Numbered from the stretch's first letter, positions 7,245-15,714 are shown. The stretch is DNA of 52,337 nt from Betaproteobacteria bacterium (GCA_028065725.1 JAPTVL010000543.1:1-52337), one strand, 5' to 3'. Program-made: numbers and translations. The notes: a model not told the origin generated them from the letters alone.

Positions 7245-7547
7245 CGTCCCGGCGTTTCGCCGTCGGGCTCGCGGGCTACGCCCCGCGCCTCGTGCCGAGT
7301 CGCGGCCATCCGGCTTTGATCCCTGACGCCTTTGCCCCTCGCGGACCTGCGCGCTCCGCTTGCCAAGGGGCAGGGCAGTGGGGCGGTCTTGCTGTTCCCT
7401 TCACCGTATCACGGCGTTCTCGCCGTCAAGGGCTGCGCGCCGATGGCGCTGGCGTCCTGGCGGTCGGCTTCGCCCCCTGACTGCTGCGCTGCGCCGTGCT
7501 GGCGATGGTTCCGGGCAAGTCCGCCCGCGCAACCGGAGATCGCCATG
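7245..7547 (+). repeat. Leader repeat copy 1 (upstream of DUF2958)
   Basis: About 300 bp that align nearly end to end with 8977-9280. They begin at CGTCCCGGCG and run through the ribosome binding site to the ATG of the following gene. The segment is GC-rich, rich in short palindromic words, and has no convincing coding frame. It reads like a structured 5' leader or promoter cassette copied in front of two genes. Function unknown. Confidence 0.75.
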
Positions 7548-7892
7548 ATCGCACTCATCACCGACGAACAACGCTTCCTGCTGCTGGCCAACGGCCGCGA
7601 ATCACTCCAGAACCCGGACTTCGATCCGGCACCCGTGGTCAAGTTGTTCACGCCGGACGCCGGCGCGACCTGGCTGCTGACCGAGATCGACCCCGACGAT
7701 CACGACCACGCCTTCGGTCTGTGCGACTTGGGCATGGGGATGCCCGAACTCGGCTGGGTCAGCTTGCAGGAACTGGCGACCGTGCGCGGGCGACTCGGCC
7801 TGCCGATCGAGCGCGATTTGCACTTTCGCGCGCAGAAACGCTTGAGTGCCTACGCGCGCGAAGCGCGGCACGCCGGGCGGATCGTTGTGTGA
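7545..7892 (+). CDS. DUF2958 protein
   Basis: A 115-residue small acidic protein of the DUF2958 family, common in Tn4371-like ICEs and related plasmids; no activity is known to me. The family core is visible around VVKLFTPDAGATWLLTEIDPDD and FGLCDLGMGMPELGWV. GGAG at 7535-7538 sets the ATG at 7545. A paralogue lies at 15037-15387 with the same FTPDA.ATWLL and LG.GMPELG blocks. It follows the 303-bp leader repeat and is closed by a strong terminator, so it is probably transcribed alone. Confidence 0.85.
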   Translation: MIALITDEQRFLLLANGRESLQNPDFDPAPVVKLFTPDAGATWLLTEIDPDDHDHAFGLCDLGMGMPELGWVSLQELATVRGRLGLPIERDLHFRAQKRLSAYAREARHAGRIVV

Positions 7893-7898
7893 CCTCAC

Positions 7899-7934
7899 AA
7901 GCGCGTCGTCCTTCGATGCGACGCGCTTTTTTTT
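7899..7934 (+). terminator. Terminator after DUF2958
   Basis: AAGCGCGTCG (7899-7908) pairs perfectly with CGACGCGCTT (7919-7928) and is followed by an uninterrupted T run. It starts 7 nt after the stop codon. Confidence 0.9.
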
Positions 7935-8028
7935 GGAAGGCATGCACCATGCGACTCAGAGGGAGCAGTTGCAGCTCGAACAGCGCGCCTTCGATGCGAA
8001 AGGACACTCAGCAACGTGAGCGTCGTCG

Positions 8029-8922
8029 CTAGACCGGGAATAGTGACTCAAGTCGCATGGACATCCACTCAAATGCTTCCAGAGGCGTTTCATGTGCGGG
8101 TGCTGCCGTCTCGGGATCAAGTACCGCTTTCAGCAGATATGTCGCGTTCTCCAGTCCTGCGCTTCTTGATCCAGCCTTAAATTGCTCTGCGGCTTCTCTG
8201 AATCGAAGTATGGCTGCGGGGTGCGTATTTCCCCGCCCTAACTCCGATTCATTCAAGAACAACCATGTCAGTGCGACCGCGATCATGAGGATACGGAACT
8301 CGCGCCGAAGCCCTTTGCCGGCGCCCTCCAGAATCCACTTTGTGGCGAAGCCATCAGCTAAATATTCCTGCCGAATGCGCAAGCTGTCCGGCACGAATTT
8401 CTGGTCTCCGTGGTAAACGTGCGCGACTTCATGGAGCAATATCCAGCTAAGCGCTCCCAAGTAAACATTGTTGATACGCCATTCATTCGAGTCTTCCTTT
8501 GGACTCTCAAGCGGCGTCTCCAGATTGCCCGGCCAAGGGCGATCAGCGTGAAAGAGCGATCGCGCGAACGCAATGTATTCGCCGAGATGAAGTGCAGCGC
8601 AGTATTCGCCTATGTCCAGGACGGATTGCCTGTCGAAATCGGTAGCACGTTGGCTCCGAGAAGCGATGTCCATAACATGAAAGGCCGTGTAGGCCAAACA
8701 CCATAAGCTGGCCTGTCCTGCGGCGGTCAGGTAGATGGACTTGTCTTGTGGTACTGCAAAAAAATTCGCAGGTTGTTCGCTCCACGAGATTGTCCATTTC
8801 TCGGCCCCAAATATCTCTGAGGCAAGTTCGTCTTGGCGCTCGGGAGCAATATTCATCGGTGCGCGCTGCGCCATCTTGAACAACCATTCCATCGCGGCGC
8901 CTGTCGTCGTACTTGCCGTCAT
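8029..8922 (-). CDS. Lit-like HExxH metallopeptidase (family U49 candidate), phage exclusion
   Basis: A 297-residue protein with the zinc-protease motif HEVAH at 164-168 (context WILLHEVAHVYHGD) and acidic residues downstream (EYLADGF). Length and the position of HExxH closely match E. coli Lit, a U49 peptidase that cleaves EF-Tu when T4 infects. I assign it to that family from these features, not from an alignment. It is a single gene facing left between the two leader repeats, with lower GC than its neighbours, which indicates cargo. ATG at 8922 has no clear ribosome binding site; Met11 at 8892 is possible. The cleavage target cannot be inferred. Confidence 0.65.
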   Translation of the reverse strand: MTASTTTGAAMEWLFKMAQRAPMNIAPERQDELASEIFGAEKWTISWSEQPANFFAVPQDKSIYLTAAGQASLWCLAYTAFHVMDIASRSQRATDFDRQSVLDIGEYCAALHLGEYIAFARSLFHADRPWPGNLETPLESPKEDSNEWRINNVYLGALSWILLHEVAHVYHGDQKFVPDSLRIRQEYLADGFATKWILEGAGKGLRREFRILMIAVALTWLFLNESELGRGNTHPAAILRFREAAEQFKAGSRSAGLENATYLLKAVLDPETAAPAHETPLEAFEWMSMRLESLFPV

Positions 8923-8976
8923 GATGCGCTGAATATCTCTGTGGTTGGAAATGCCAGTCTACCTAATAGCTGCTTG

Positions 8977-9280
8977 CGTCCCGGCGTTCCGCCGTCGGGC
9001 TCGCGGGCTGCGCCCCAAGCCTCGTGCCGAGTCGCGGCCATCCGGCTTTGATCCCTGACACCTTCGGCCCTCACGGGCCTGCGCGCTCCGCTTGCCAAGG
9101 GGCAGGGTAGTGGAGCGGTCTTGCTGTTCCCTTCACCGTATCACGGCGTTTTCGCCGTCAAGGGCTGCGCGCTTGGCGCGCTTGCGTCCTGGCGGCCGGC
9201 TTCGCCCCCTGACTGCTTGCGCTGCGCCGTGCTGGCAACGGTTCCGGGCAATTCCGCCCGTCAACCGGAGCACGATCATG
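8977..9280 (+). repeat. Leader repeat copy 2 (upstream of radC)
   Basis: Second copy of the segment at 7245-7547, same length within one base, with scattered substitutions. It ends at the radC start codon. Together the two copies flank DUF2958 and the Lit-like gene as direct repeats, so recombination between them would delete that interval. Confidence 0.75.
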
Positions 9281-9787
9281 TCGCAACTGTCCTTGTCCTC
9301 GTTCGAGTCCGCGCTGCTGGTACGCGATGCGCATGGGCGCTATCTGCCGGCGTCGGCCGACGACATCCTTGAGGCCGCGCGCCAGGTCATCGACCAGAAG
9401 ATGCAACGTGGCACGCTGTTCGATTCTCCAGTGACGGTGAAGACGTACCTGTGCACGAAGCTCTCCGGTTTCGATCATGAAGTCTTCGCGGTGCTGTTCC
9501 TCGATTCCCGCCATCGCTTGATCGACTACATGGAGATGTTCCGCGGCACGATCGATGGCGCTACGGTTCATCCGCGCGAGGTGGTCAAGGAAGCCCTGCG
9601 GTGCAACGCGGCGGCACTGATCCTCTCGCACAACCACCCGAGCGGAAGCCCCGAGCCAAGCGCTGCAGACCGCGCGCTGACTGCGAGGCTCAAGCAGGCC
9701 CTGGACCTGGTGGACGTGCGCGTGGTCGATCACGTCATCGTCGCCGGCAGCACCACGGCGTCTTTTGCCGAACGCGGTCTGCTTTGA
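9278..9787 (+). CDS. radC: RadC family JAB-domain protein
   Basis: A 169-residue RadC (DUF2466) protein with the complete JAMM signature: Glu68, HNHPSG (His118, His120), Ser128 and Asp131. RadC-like genes are regular accessory genes of mobile elements. Despite the name, a role in DNA repair is not established. It lacks the N-terminal helix-hairpin-helix region of long chromosomal RadC, as usual for ICE copies. GGAG at 9267-9270 fixes the ATG at 9278. A strong terminator follows. Confidence 0.92.
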   Translation: MSQLSLSSFESALLVRDAHGRYLPASADDILEAARQVIDQKMQRGTLFDSPVTVKTYLCTKLSGFDHEVFAVLFLDSRHRLIDYMEMFRGTIDGATVHPREVVKEALRCNAAALILSHNHPSGSPEPSAADRALTARLKQALDLVDVRVVDHVIVAGSTTASFAERGLL

Positions 9788-9790
9788 ACC

Positions 9791-9814
9791 AAGGGGGCTT
9801 CGGCCCCCTTTTTT
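9791..9814 (+). terminator. Terminator after radC
   Basis: AAGGGGGC and GCCCCCTT close a TTCG tetraloop and are followed by a T run, 3 nt after the stop. Confidence 0.93.
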
Positions 9815-10335
9815 GCTGCGTCACTTGCCGATGCCTTCGCGCCTTCGGCGTTGCGCGCTGACGCTTGCACTCCAGGGGAAAGCCCTGCGGCTATCCCCGC
9901 CGCGCCGCGCTTGGCACCCCTGCAAGCGCGCCGCCCCGGCGGCGCCGGCGCGGCCTTCGGCCCGGCTCAGCAATCCGGGCCTGCGCGCTTCGCTTGCGTG
10001 GGGTCTGCGCCAACGCAGCGGCCGTTGCCTGTCGATCCGCCTTTCCTGACTTCATCACCTTGTCCGCGACTGTAGCCCGCGGCCGGGTGCCGTCAAGGCG
10101 CGCAGGGCCGTGTCCTCGGCTGCGCCTGCGGGCCGCACCAACCCTGCGCTTTCCTCCTTGACGGCACCCGGCCGCGCGCTCCTGACCGTCGCGGGCGATG
10201 AACTCAGGAAAGACGGTGGCAACGAGGCCGGCCCAGGTCTCCGCGCCGACCCCACCGGAGAAGCCGAAAGGCGGGCTCCGAATCTAGGAATCCGGTGGGG
10301 GTTTCGACAGCAAACCTTTTGTCAGGAGAACGACC
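9815..10335 (+). other. Gene-free structured region upstream of DUF932
   Basis: About 520 bp without a credible gene. Open frames here have no ribosome binding site and consist mostly of Arg/Pro/Ala. The main feature is a perfect 21-bp inverted repeat, 10078-10098 with 10156-10176. It encloses a second 8-bp pair, GCGCAGGG (10100-10107) with CCCTGCGC (10142-10149). The resulting hairpin spans 99 nt. It may be a long leader, a centromere-like site for the ParB downstream, or a regulatory RNA; the sequence does not decide. Confidence 0.6.
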
Positions 10336-11163
10336 ATGCAACTTGCCTCCCGCTTCGCATCCCGCTCCCCGGTGCTGCGCTCGGAACATCCCTTGTCGGA
10401 TGACCAAATCCGCGCGGTAGCGCCGTCCATCTTCGCGGACGCCCCGCACGAAAGCCGTTCGCAGCGGTACAGCTACATCCCCACCGCCACCGTGCTGCGC
10501 GAGCTTCGCAGCGAAGGCTTCGAGCCTTTCATGGTGACGCAGACCCGCGTGCGGCAGGACGACCGCCGCGACTACACCAAGCACATGATCCGGCTGCGCC
10601 ACGCCAGCCAGATCAACGGCCGCGAGGCCAACGAAATCATCCTGCTGAACTCCCATGACGGGACGAGCAGCTATCAGATGCTCGCCGGCATGTTCCGGTT
10701 CGTTTGCAAGAACGGACTGGTGTGCGGCGACACCGTGGCCGACGTGCGCGTGCCGCACAAGGGCGACGTGGCCGCGCACGTCATCGAAGGCGCATACGAA
10801 GTGCTGCACGGCTTCGACCGCGCGCAGCAATCCCGCGATGCCATGCAGGCCGTCACGCTGGACAGCGGCGAGGCCGAAGTGTTCGCGCGTGCCGCGCTGG
10901 CGTTGAAGTACGACGCGCCCGACAAGCCCGCACCCGTCACCGAAACGCAGGTGCTCGCGCCGCGCCGTCTCGACGACGACCGCCGCGACCTCTGGAGCGT
11001 GTTCAACCGCACTCAGGAAAACCTCTTGCGCGGCGGCTTGCACGGTCGCAGCGCCAACGGTCGCCGCCAGACCACCCGCCCCGTGCAGGGCATCGACCAA
11101 GACCTGCGCCTGAACCGCGCCCTGTGGCTGCTGGCCGATGGCCTGCGCCAGTTGAAAGCCTGA
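10336..11163 (+). CDS. DUF932 protein
   Basis: A 275-residue protein of the DUF932 family (plasmid/phage 'DUF945-like' proteins), found in many ICEs and conjugative plasmids. Family features include the N-terminal ERSEHPLSDDQI-like block, the central NEIILLNSHDGTSSYQ and GMFRFVCKNGLVCGD segments and the C-terminal DLRLNRALW. Function is unknown; it is often near single-strand DNA maintenance genes. AGGAG just upstream supports the ATG at 10336. It starts after the 520-bp structured region and is followed 78 nt later by parB, so the two may be co-transcribed. Confidence 0.85.
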   Translation: MQLASRFASRSPVLRSEHPLSDDQIRAVAPSIFADAPHESRSQRYSYIPTATVLRELRSEGFEPFMVTQTRVRQDDRRDYTKHMIRLRHASQINGREANEIILLNSHDGTSSYQMLAGMFRFVCKNGLVCGDTVADVRVPHKGDVAAHVIEGAYEVLHGFDRAQQSRDAMQAVTLDSGEAEVFARAALALKYDAPDKPAPVTETQVLAPRRLDDDRRDLWSVFNRTQENLLRGGLHGRSANGRRQTTRPVQGIDQDLRLNRALWLLADGLRQLKA

Positions 11164-11241
11164 ACCCCACAGCGGCAGGGGCAGGCAGCAGCCCTTGCCG
11201 CTTCTCTCGCTGCTGCATCCCAACCGCTAGGAGTTGTCACC

Positions 11242-13287
11242 ATGAATGCCGTACTCAAAACCGAAGCCCATGCCATCGAAACCGCCGCGCCGCTGGAAGC
11301 CGCCGACCCGACCAAGAACCTGATCTTGGTCGCACTCTCGCAGTTGCAGCCGCGCCGCTCCAAGCGCAACGCCCGCACAACGCCGCGTCTGTCCATCCCC
11401 GAACTGGCCGCGAGCATTTCCCGCGTCGGCCTGCTGCAAAACCTCATCGTGATTGCCGCCGCCGATGGTGAGCAGTACGAAGTCGTTGCCGGCGACCGCC
11501 GCCTGACCGCGATGAAGCGGCTGGCGAAGAAGAAGCGCATCCCCGCCGACTACGAAGTGCCGTGCCTGCTGGTGCCCGATGCCTCGGCACGTACCGTCAG
11601 CCTCGCGGAAAATCTGCTGCGCGAGCAGATGCACCCCGCCGACCAGTTCGAGGCGTTCGCCGCGCTGGTGAAGGAAGGCCGCCCCATCGAGGACATTGCC
11701 GCCGACTTCGGCGTGTCTCCGCTGGTGGTGCAGCGTCGTTTGAAGCTCGCCAACGTCTCGCCGCGCCTGCTGGCCGACTACCGCGCCGGAGGCGTGACGC
11801 TGGAGCAGTTGATGGCCTTGACCATTACCGACGACCACGCCGCACAGGAAGCCGCGTTCTACGCTGCACCGGAATGGCAGCGTGGCGCGTCCGCGCTGCG
11901 CGAGCGCCTGACCGAACGCGAAATCAGTGCCAGTCATCCGCTGGTGCGGTTTGTCGGGCTGGTTGCCTATGCCGAGGCAGGCGGCGGCATCCGCCGCGAC
12001 CTGTTCGCGGAAGGCGATGCCGGAACCTACCTGACCGACGCCGCGCTGCTGGAATCGCTGGTGCGCGGCAAGCTGGACGCACAGACCGATGATGTGCGCG
12101 CCGAGGGTTGGGCATGGGTGGAGGCCGTGCCGCACATCAGCCACGCGGACCGGCAGACGTTCCAGAACGCGCCGCGCCAGCGCCGCGAGCCGGGCGCACG
12201 CGAAGCCCGCCGCATCGCTTCGTTGCAAGGCCGTCTCGACAAGATCGACACGACGCTGGAAGAAGCCTACGACGCCGAGGACGAGGACAAGGTGGCGACG
12301 CTGGAAGAACGGCGCGAGCAGGTGGCCGGTGAACTGCAAGCCATCGAGGACGCCTTGCAGGACTACGCGCCGGACGTGCGCGCCGTGGCCGGTGCCATCG
12401 TCACCATCGACCGCGAAGGCGAAACCGCGATCTATCGCGGGCTGCTGCGCGAGGCCGAGGCGAAGGCGCTGCGCACGCTGCACCGACTGCGGCAGGGTTT
12501 CGCGGAAGGCGGAGCCACGAACGAGGACGAAGGCGATGCCGACGAAGCGCCCAAGGCCGCGAACGTCTCCGACCGGCTGGCGCAGCGGTTGAGCGCCCAC
12601 CGCACGGCGGCGCTGCAAATCGAAGTCGCGCAGCATCCGCACGTCGCGCTGGCTGCGCTGGTGCATGGCATGGTGCAGACCGTCTTGCAGCCCAACGCCT
12701 ACGGCGACGGCCTGCCGCTCGGCGTGCGCCTGACCGTGAAAGACCGGCTGGAAAGCCTTGCCCCGGACGTGCCCGAATCGCCTGCCGCCGTGGCGCTGCG
12801 CAGATTGCGGGAAGTCGCGGGCGAGGCGTTGCCGCAGGACAGCGCCGAACTGTTCGCCGTGCTGCTGGCGAAGCCGCAAGACGAACTGGTGCGGCTGCTG
12901 GCCGTATGCGCTGCGGCCACGGTGGACGTGGTGACGCCGCGCGCCATGCAACGCCAACCCGGCGCGGAACTGGCGCAGGCCGTGGGGCTGGACATGGCCG
13001 CATGGTGGAAGCCGACCGCCGAGGGCTATTTTCAGCACGTACCAAAGGCCGCGATTCTGGAAGCCGTCGGGCAGTTCGCCCCGGAGCATGTCACCCGCCT
13101 GTCGAAGCTCAAGAAGGGCGACATTGCCAGCGAAGCCGAACGGCTGGCCGAGGGTAGCGGCTGGATGCCTGCGGTATTCCAGACCGAGCACCACACGGAG
13201 CCGGAAGGCGCACCGGAGGCAGCGAGCGATGACGATGCGCTGGAAGTTTCCGCCGCCGAGGCGGAGGTCCACGCGTTGGCCGCGTGA
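11242..13287 (+). CDS. parB: ParB/RepB/Spo0J family protein
   Basis: A 681-residue ParB-type protein. The ParB N-terminal nuclease-like fold is visible at about residues 30-125 (SIPELAASISRVGLLQNLIVI, VVAGDRRLTAMKRL and the SLAENLLREQMHP box). An HTH follows at about 140-180 (IEDIAADFGVSPLVVQRRLKLANVS). The rest is an acidic, partly coiled-coil region typical of the long ParB proteins of ICEs. It may act in partition or as a regulator; the cognate ParA at 17985 is distant, so pairing is uncertain. GGAG-like bases before the ATG and a strong terminator after the stop delimit it. Confidence 0.9.
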   Translation: MNAVLKTEAHAIETAAPLEAADPTKNLILVALSQLQPRRSKRNARTTPRLSIPELAASISRVGLLQNLIVIAAADGEQYEVVAGDRRLTAMKRLAKKKRIPADYEVPCLLVPDASARTVSLAENLLREQMHPADQFEAFAALVKEGRPIEDIAADFGVSPLVVQRRLKLANVSPRLLADYRAGGVTLEQLMALTITDDHAAQEAAFYAAPEWQRGASALRERLTEREISASHPLVRFVGLVAYAEAGGGIRRDLFAEGDAGTYLTDAALLESLVRGKLDAQTDDVRAEGWAWVEAVPHISHADRQTFQNAPRQRREPGAREARRIASLQGRLDKIDTTLEEAYDAEDEDKVATLEERREQVAGELQAIEDALQDYAPDVRAVAGAIVTIDREGETAIYRGLLREAEAKALRTLHRLRQGFAEGGATNEDEGDADEAPKAANVSDRLAQRLSAHRTAALQIEVAQHPHVALAALVHGMVQTVLQPNAYGDGLPLGVRLTVKDRLESLAPDVPESPAAVALRRLREVAGEALPQDSAELFAVLLAKPQDELVRLLAVCAAATVDVVTPRAMQRQPGAELAQAVGLDMAAWWKPTAEGYFQHVPKAAILEAVGQFAPEHVTRLSKLKKGDIASEAERLAEGSGWMPAVFQTEHHTEPEGAPEAASDDDALEVSAAEAEVHALAA

Positions 13288-13297
13288 CCCGAAGCTG

Positions 13298-13324
13298 GCC
13301 CCGGCGCGCTGCGCCGGGGCTTTT
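13298..13324 (+). terminator. Terminator after parB
   Basis: GCCCCGGCGC (13298-13307) pairs perfectly with GCGCCGGGGC (13311-13320) over a 3-nt loop, followed by TTTT. Confidence 0.9.
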
Positions 13325-14039
13325 CCCGAACCGAGTGCGGCCAGTCTGCCGCGCCCGGTTTCAACGTTCACAGCAAAATCGCCCCGTCGCCGTCTTCGAT
13401 CAGGCGGCGACGGGGCGAGCGCGCAAGTGCTTGCGCGCGGCACGGCGATCGGTGCCCGCTGGCACGGGAAGGTTTCGATGGCGCCCCGCCGCAATGGGCG
13501 GGGCTTGTGGGACTACGCCCCGGCTTGCTGCGGCAGGTTGTGCCAAAGCGTGCCGTCCTCGACGCTGGCAGTTCGCCGCCTGTACGTCACGAAGGACGGT
13601 TCACCGACACGCATCCCGGCCTCGCCTATGGAGCTTCCACGCCACGCCTCAAGCACGTCGCCGCAAGCTGCGGGAAGGGGCGTTCTCGCCTGCCGTTGGG
13701 GTGTTGGCCTTGCCCGCGTCAGGGCGCAAGCCGGTGCAGCCTTTGCGCGGAAATGCCGAGTCGGCCATGTCTCCATTCGGGACAGGCGGCCCGTGCGTCC
13801 TTGGTTTGTTGTGAATCCTGGCGAGGGCACGGCTTCGCCTTGGGCTTCATGGCCGCAACCTTCCAGCGAAAACAATTTCCCCGCCGCTGCGCGGCTTCCT
13901 CGCGGAACAAATTCTTTTCGCTTCCAGGTTCTCCACTGCGTTGCGACCGCAAGCGGTGCTGCCCACCCATCCCCCGCCGGCCGGATCACAACAAGGACGC
14001 ACTGGCGCGACCTTGTTCAACCCGAAAGGAGAAAACATC
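13325..14039 (+). other. 715-bp gene-free region with three tandem hairpins
   Basis: No credible gene. Three perfect inverted repeats sit close together: 13380-13392 with 13405-13417 (13 bp), 13419-13427 with 13430-13438 (9 bp, 2-nt loop) and 13483-13490 with 13497-13504 (8 bp). The rest to 14039 shows no feature I can name apart from the AGGAG serving DUF736. The hairpins suggest a structured RNA leader or DNA sites for a regulator. Confidence 0.55.
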
Positions 14040-14354
14040 ATGGCTAACATCGGCACCTTCACCGCAGAGAAAGACGGCTTCGCCGGCACGCTCCGCACCC
14101 TGACGCTCAACGTCAAGGTCAAGCTGGTTCCCAACGACAAGGGCGACAACGAGAAAGCCCCCGACTTCCGACTTCAGGCGGCCGGCCACGACATCGGCGG
14201 GGCGTGGAAGAAGACCAGCGAGGCCGGGCGGGATTACCTGTCCGTGACCCTCGACGATCCTTCGTTCCCGGCGACGGTCTATGCCCGCCTGATCGAAGGC
14301 GAGAACGGCACCCACGACCTGATCTGGTCGCGCAGCAAGCCGCAGACGGCCTGA
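14040..14354 (+). CDS. DUF736 protein
   Basis: A 104-residue DUF736 family protein, small and widespread on ICEs and rhizobial/proteobacterial plasmids; function unknown. The family pattern is clear: start MANIGTF, then GFAGTLRTLTLNVKVKLVPN, PDFRL and GAAWKK-type GGAWKK, ending WSRSK. AGGAG at about 14027-14031 supports the ATG at 14040. It is preceded by the 715-bp structured region and followed by a hairpin shared with the convergent XRE gene. It is probably a single-gene transcript and usually well expressed in such elements. Confidence 0.9.
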   Translation: MANIGTFTAEKDGFAGTLRTLTLNVKVKLVPNDKGDNEKAPDFRLQAAGHDIGGAWKKTSEAGRDYLSVTLDDPSFPATVYARLIEGENGTHDLIWSRSKPQTA

Positions 14355-14366
14355 CGGCCACCCACC

Positions 14367-14392
14367 GCGCCCCGTCCATTGCGACGGGGCGC
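14367..14392. terminator. Hairpin between convergent DUF736 and XRE genes
   Basis: GCGCCCCGTC (14367-14376) pairs perfectly with GACGGGGCGC (14383-14392) over 6 nt. There is no T run, so termination efficiency is uncertain, but the position between convergent genes fits a bidirectional stop. Confidence 0.5.
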
Positions 14393-14424
14393 CGCGCTGC
14401 TGGCGCAGCACGTCATGCACGCAC

Positions 14425-14742
14425 CTACGGCGCGTCGTGTTTCTTCAACACCGCATCAAGCTCCTGGCGCACCTGCGCCAGAAGCTGCTCGGCCTTGCGT
14501 GTGTTGTCGCCGGCATACGCCAGCGTCAGCAGCGTGAGCGGATGCACTTCCATGACCTCGCACAGCTCGGTCAGCTTGTGCATGGTCGGGTTCTTCTGGT
14601 CGCGCTCCAGCGAACTCATATAGGTACGGCTGGACACGTCGGAGAACGCTTCCTGGCTCAAGCCACGCGCTTTCCTGACCGTTCGTATCGCCGTTGCCAA
14701 TGAGGGCTTTGCCGCCACCGATGGTTTCCCTTGGAAAACCAA
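14425..14742 (-). CDS. XRE-family transcriptional regulator
   Basis: A 105-residue single-domain helix-turn-helix protein of the Cro/cI type. The HTH spans about residues 14-70, with TVRKARGLSQEAFSD, SLERDQKNPTMHKLTELC. The C-terminal 30 residues are helical (RKAEQLLAQVRQELDAVL), possibly for dimerisation. The start shown is a TTG at 14742 without an obvious ribosome binding site. A 5-bp-armed palindrome CTTGG-AAAA-CCAAG (14730-14743) overlaps it and may be an autoregulatory site. It diverges from the second DUF2958 gene and could control conjugation genes, as XRE proteins often do in ICEs, but no target is visible. Confidence 0.82.
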   Translation of the reverse strand: MVFQGKPSVAAKPSLATAIRTVRKARGLSQEAFSDVSSRTYMSSLERDQKNPTMHKLTELCEVMEVHPLTLLTLAYAGDNTRKAEQLLAQVRQELDAVLKKHDAP

Positions 14743-14754
14743 GATGACAGCCGA

Positions 14755-14783
14755 TTGCGCCCTATGGGACTACAATCTATAGT
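14755..14783 (+). promoter_or_regulatory. Possible sigma70 promoter reading towards DUF2958 copy 2
   Basis: TTGCGC (14755-14760) and TATAGT (14778-14783) are 17 nt apart on the plus strand, in the XRE/DUF2958 divergent interval. The leader to the ATG at 15037 would be about 245 nt and carries several TTCCG/ATTCG-type words but no gene. Confidence 0.4.
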
Positions 14784-15036
14784 GTTCATTTGGCGATGTT
14801 GATTTCCGTATTCGTGCCTTTACGGGAGTCTGCATCGGCGGATTCCGACAGAATCGGGGAACCGCATCCGTGTCTTTCCTGACCTGCACAATGCCGCTTT
14901 CGCGTTTCCGTGCATGTACGGATTCGACAGCTTGCGGCTTCGTGCTTCCGCACGAAAGCACGCATCCGCTTCGACGCTTCCACGTCTTGGCGGCAAAGCG
15001 TGTCTGTGCATCGTCGGCTTCGTGGGGTTCCCCGCC

Positions 15037-15387
15037 ATGACCACGCCGCTTGTCACCGCCGACCAACGCGCGCAACTGCTCGCCGCCGGCGAAGCGCGCG
15101 CGGCCGGTCGCAGCATCGACCCACTGCCCGTCGTGCGCCTGTTCACCCCGGACGCCCACGCAACCTGGCTGCTGGCCGCGCTCGATCCCGGCGACGGCGA
15201 TACCGCTTGGGGACTGATCGACCTCGGCATCGGGATGCCGGAGTTGGGAACGGTCAAGTTATCCGACCTGGCGGGCATCGTCGGGCCGCAACAGCGGCCC
15301 ATCCTGCGCGACGTGTATTTCCACGCCGCACGGCCGTTATCGGAATACGTGCAGCTTGCGCAGCGCGATGGCTCCATTCCCGACTGA
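15037..15387 (+). CDS. DUF2958 protein, second copy
   Basis: A 116-residue paralogue of the protein at 7545-7892. It shares VVRLFTPDAHATWLLAALDPGDGD, the LGIGMPELGTV block and the final RPLSEYV region. Start ATG at 15037 follows a weak GGGG element. Function unknown. Its place between the XRE regulator and DUF2285 is part of the ordinary ICE backbone, whereas the first copy sits in the variable region beside radC. Confidence 0.85.
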   Translation: MTTPLVTADQRAQLLAAGEARAAGRSIDPLPVVRLFTPDAHATWLLAALDPGDGDTAWGLIDLGIGMPELGTVKLSDLAGIVGPQQRPILRDVYFHAARPLSEYVQLAQRDGSIPD

Positions 15388-15714
15388 GGGGGGCGAATTG
15401 TGTCGTTCTCGATCTGGCGCAAGACAGCGACGGTCTTAATCGACACTCTTGCACCAAGCGGGTGCGAGTCTGACCGAAAGAGGCAGGATGCTCGACGCGA
15501 CTTGGGGCAGGGTATTCGATGCAGCGCGCCGTCCACATGCCGCGCCGCCGTCGCACTCGGACGACCCTAGCGAGGCTTCGGAGCTAATCGGTCGTGACAC
15601 CCCTCGTTACAGCTTGAGTTTACGCTTTTGTTGATGGCGATTTGATGTTGCTGATGCGGTAGCTCCCGTGTTCAACGCCCGTGGCGACGTTCCTGTTGGA
15701 CAGGAGGCCGCGTC
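15388..15714 (+). other. 327-bp intergenic region before DUF2285
   Basis: No gene seen. It contains small inverted words (CTCTTGCACC with GGTGCGAG near 15448-15470) and an AT-richer stretch around 15600-15660 that could hold the DUF2285 promoter. I cannot place clear -35/-10 boxes. AGGAGG just before 15715 is the ribosome binding site of the next gene. Confidence 0.4.

Noticed and set aside
7187..7480. Small protein genes in the leader repeat
   Set aside because: Several frames are open because of high GC, but they differ between the two repeat copies and have no ribosome binding site.
11227..13494. Very long open frame on the minus strand opposite parB (755 codons)
   Set aside because: It mirrors the GC-rich codons of parB, has no family features, no ribosome binding site, and crosses the parB terminator. 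It is an antisense shadow.
15254..15556. Minus-strand gene after DUF2958 copy 2
   Set aside because: Arg-rich frame without motif or ribosome binding site that overlaps the 3' end of DUF2958. Not supported.
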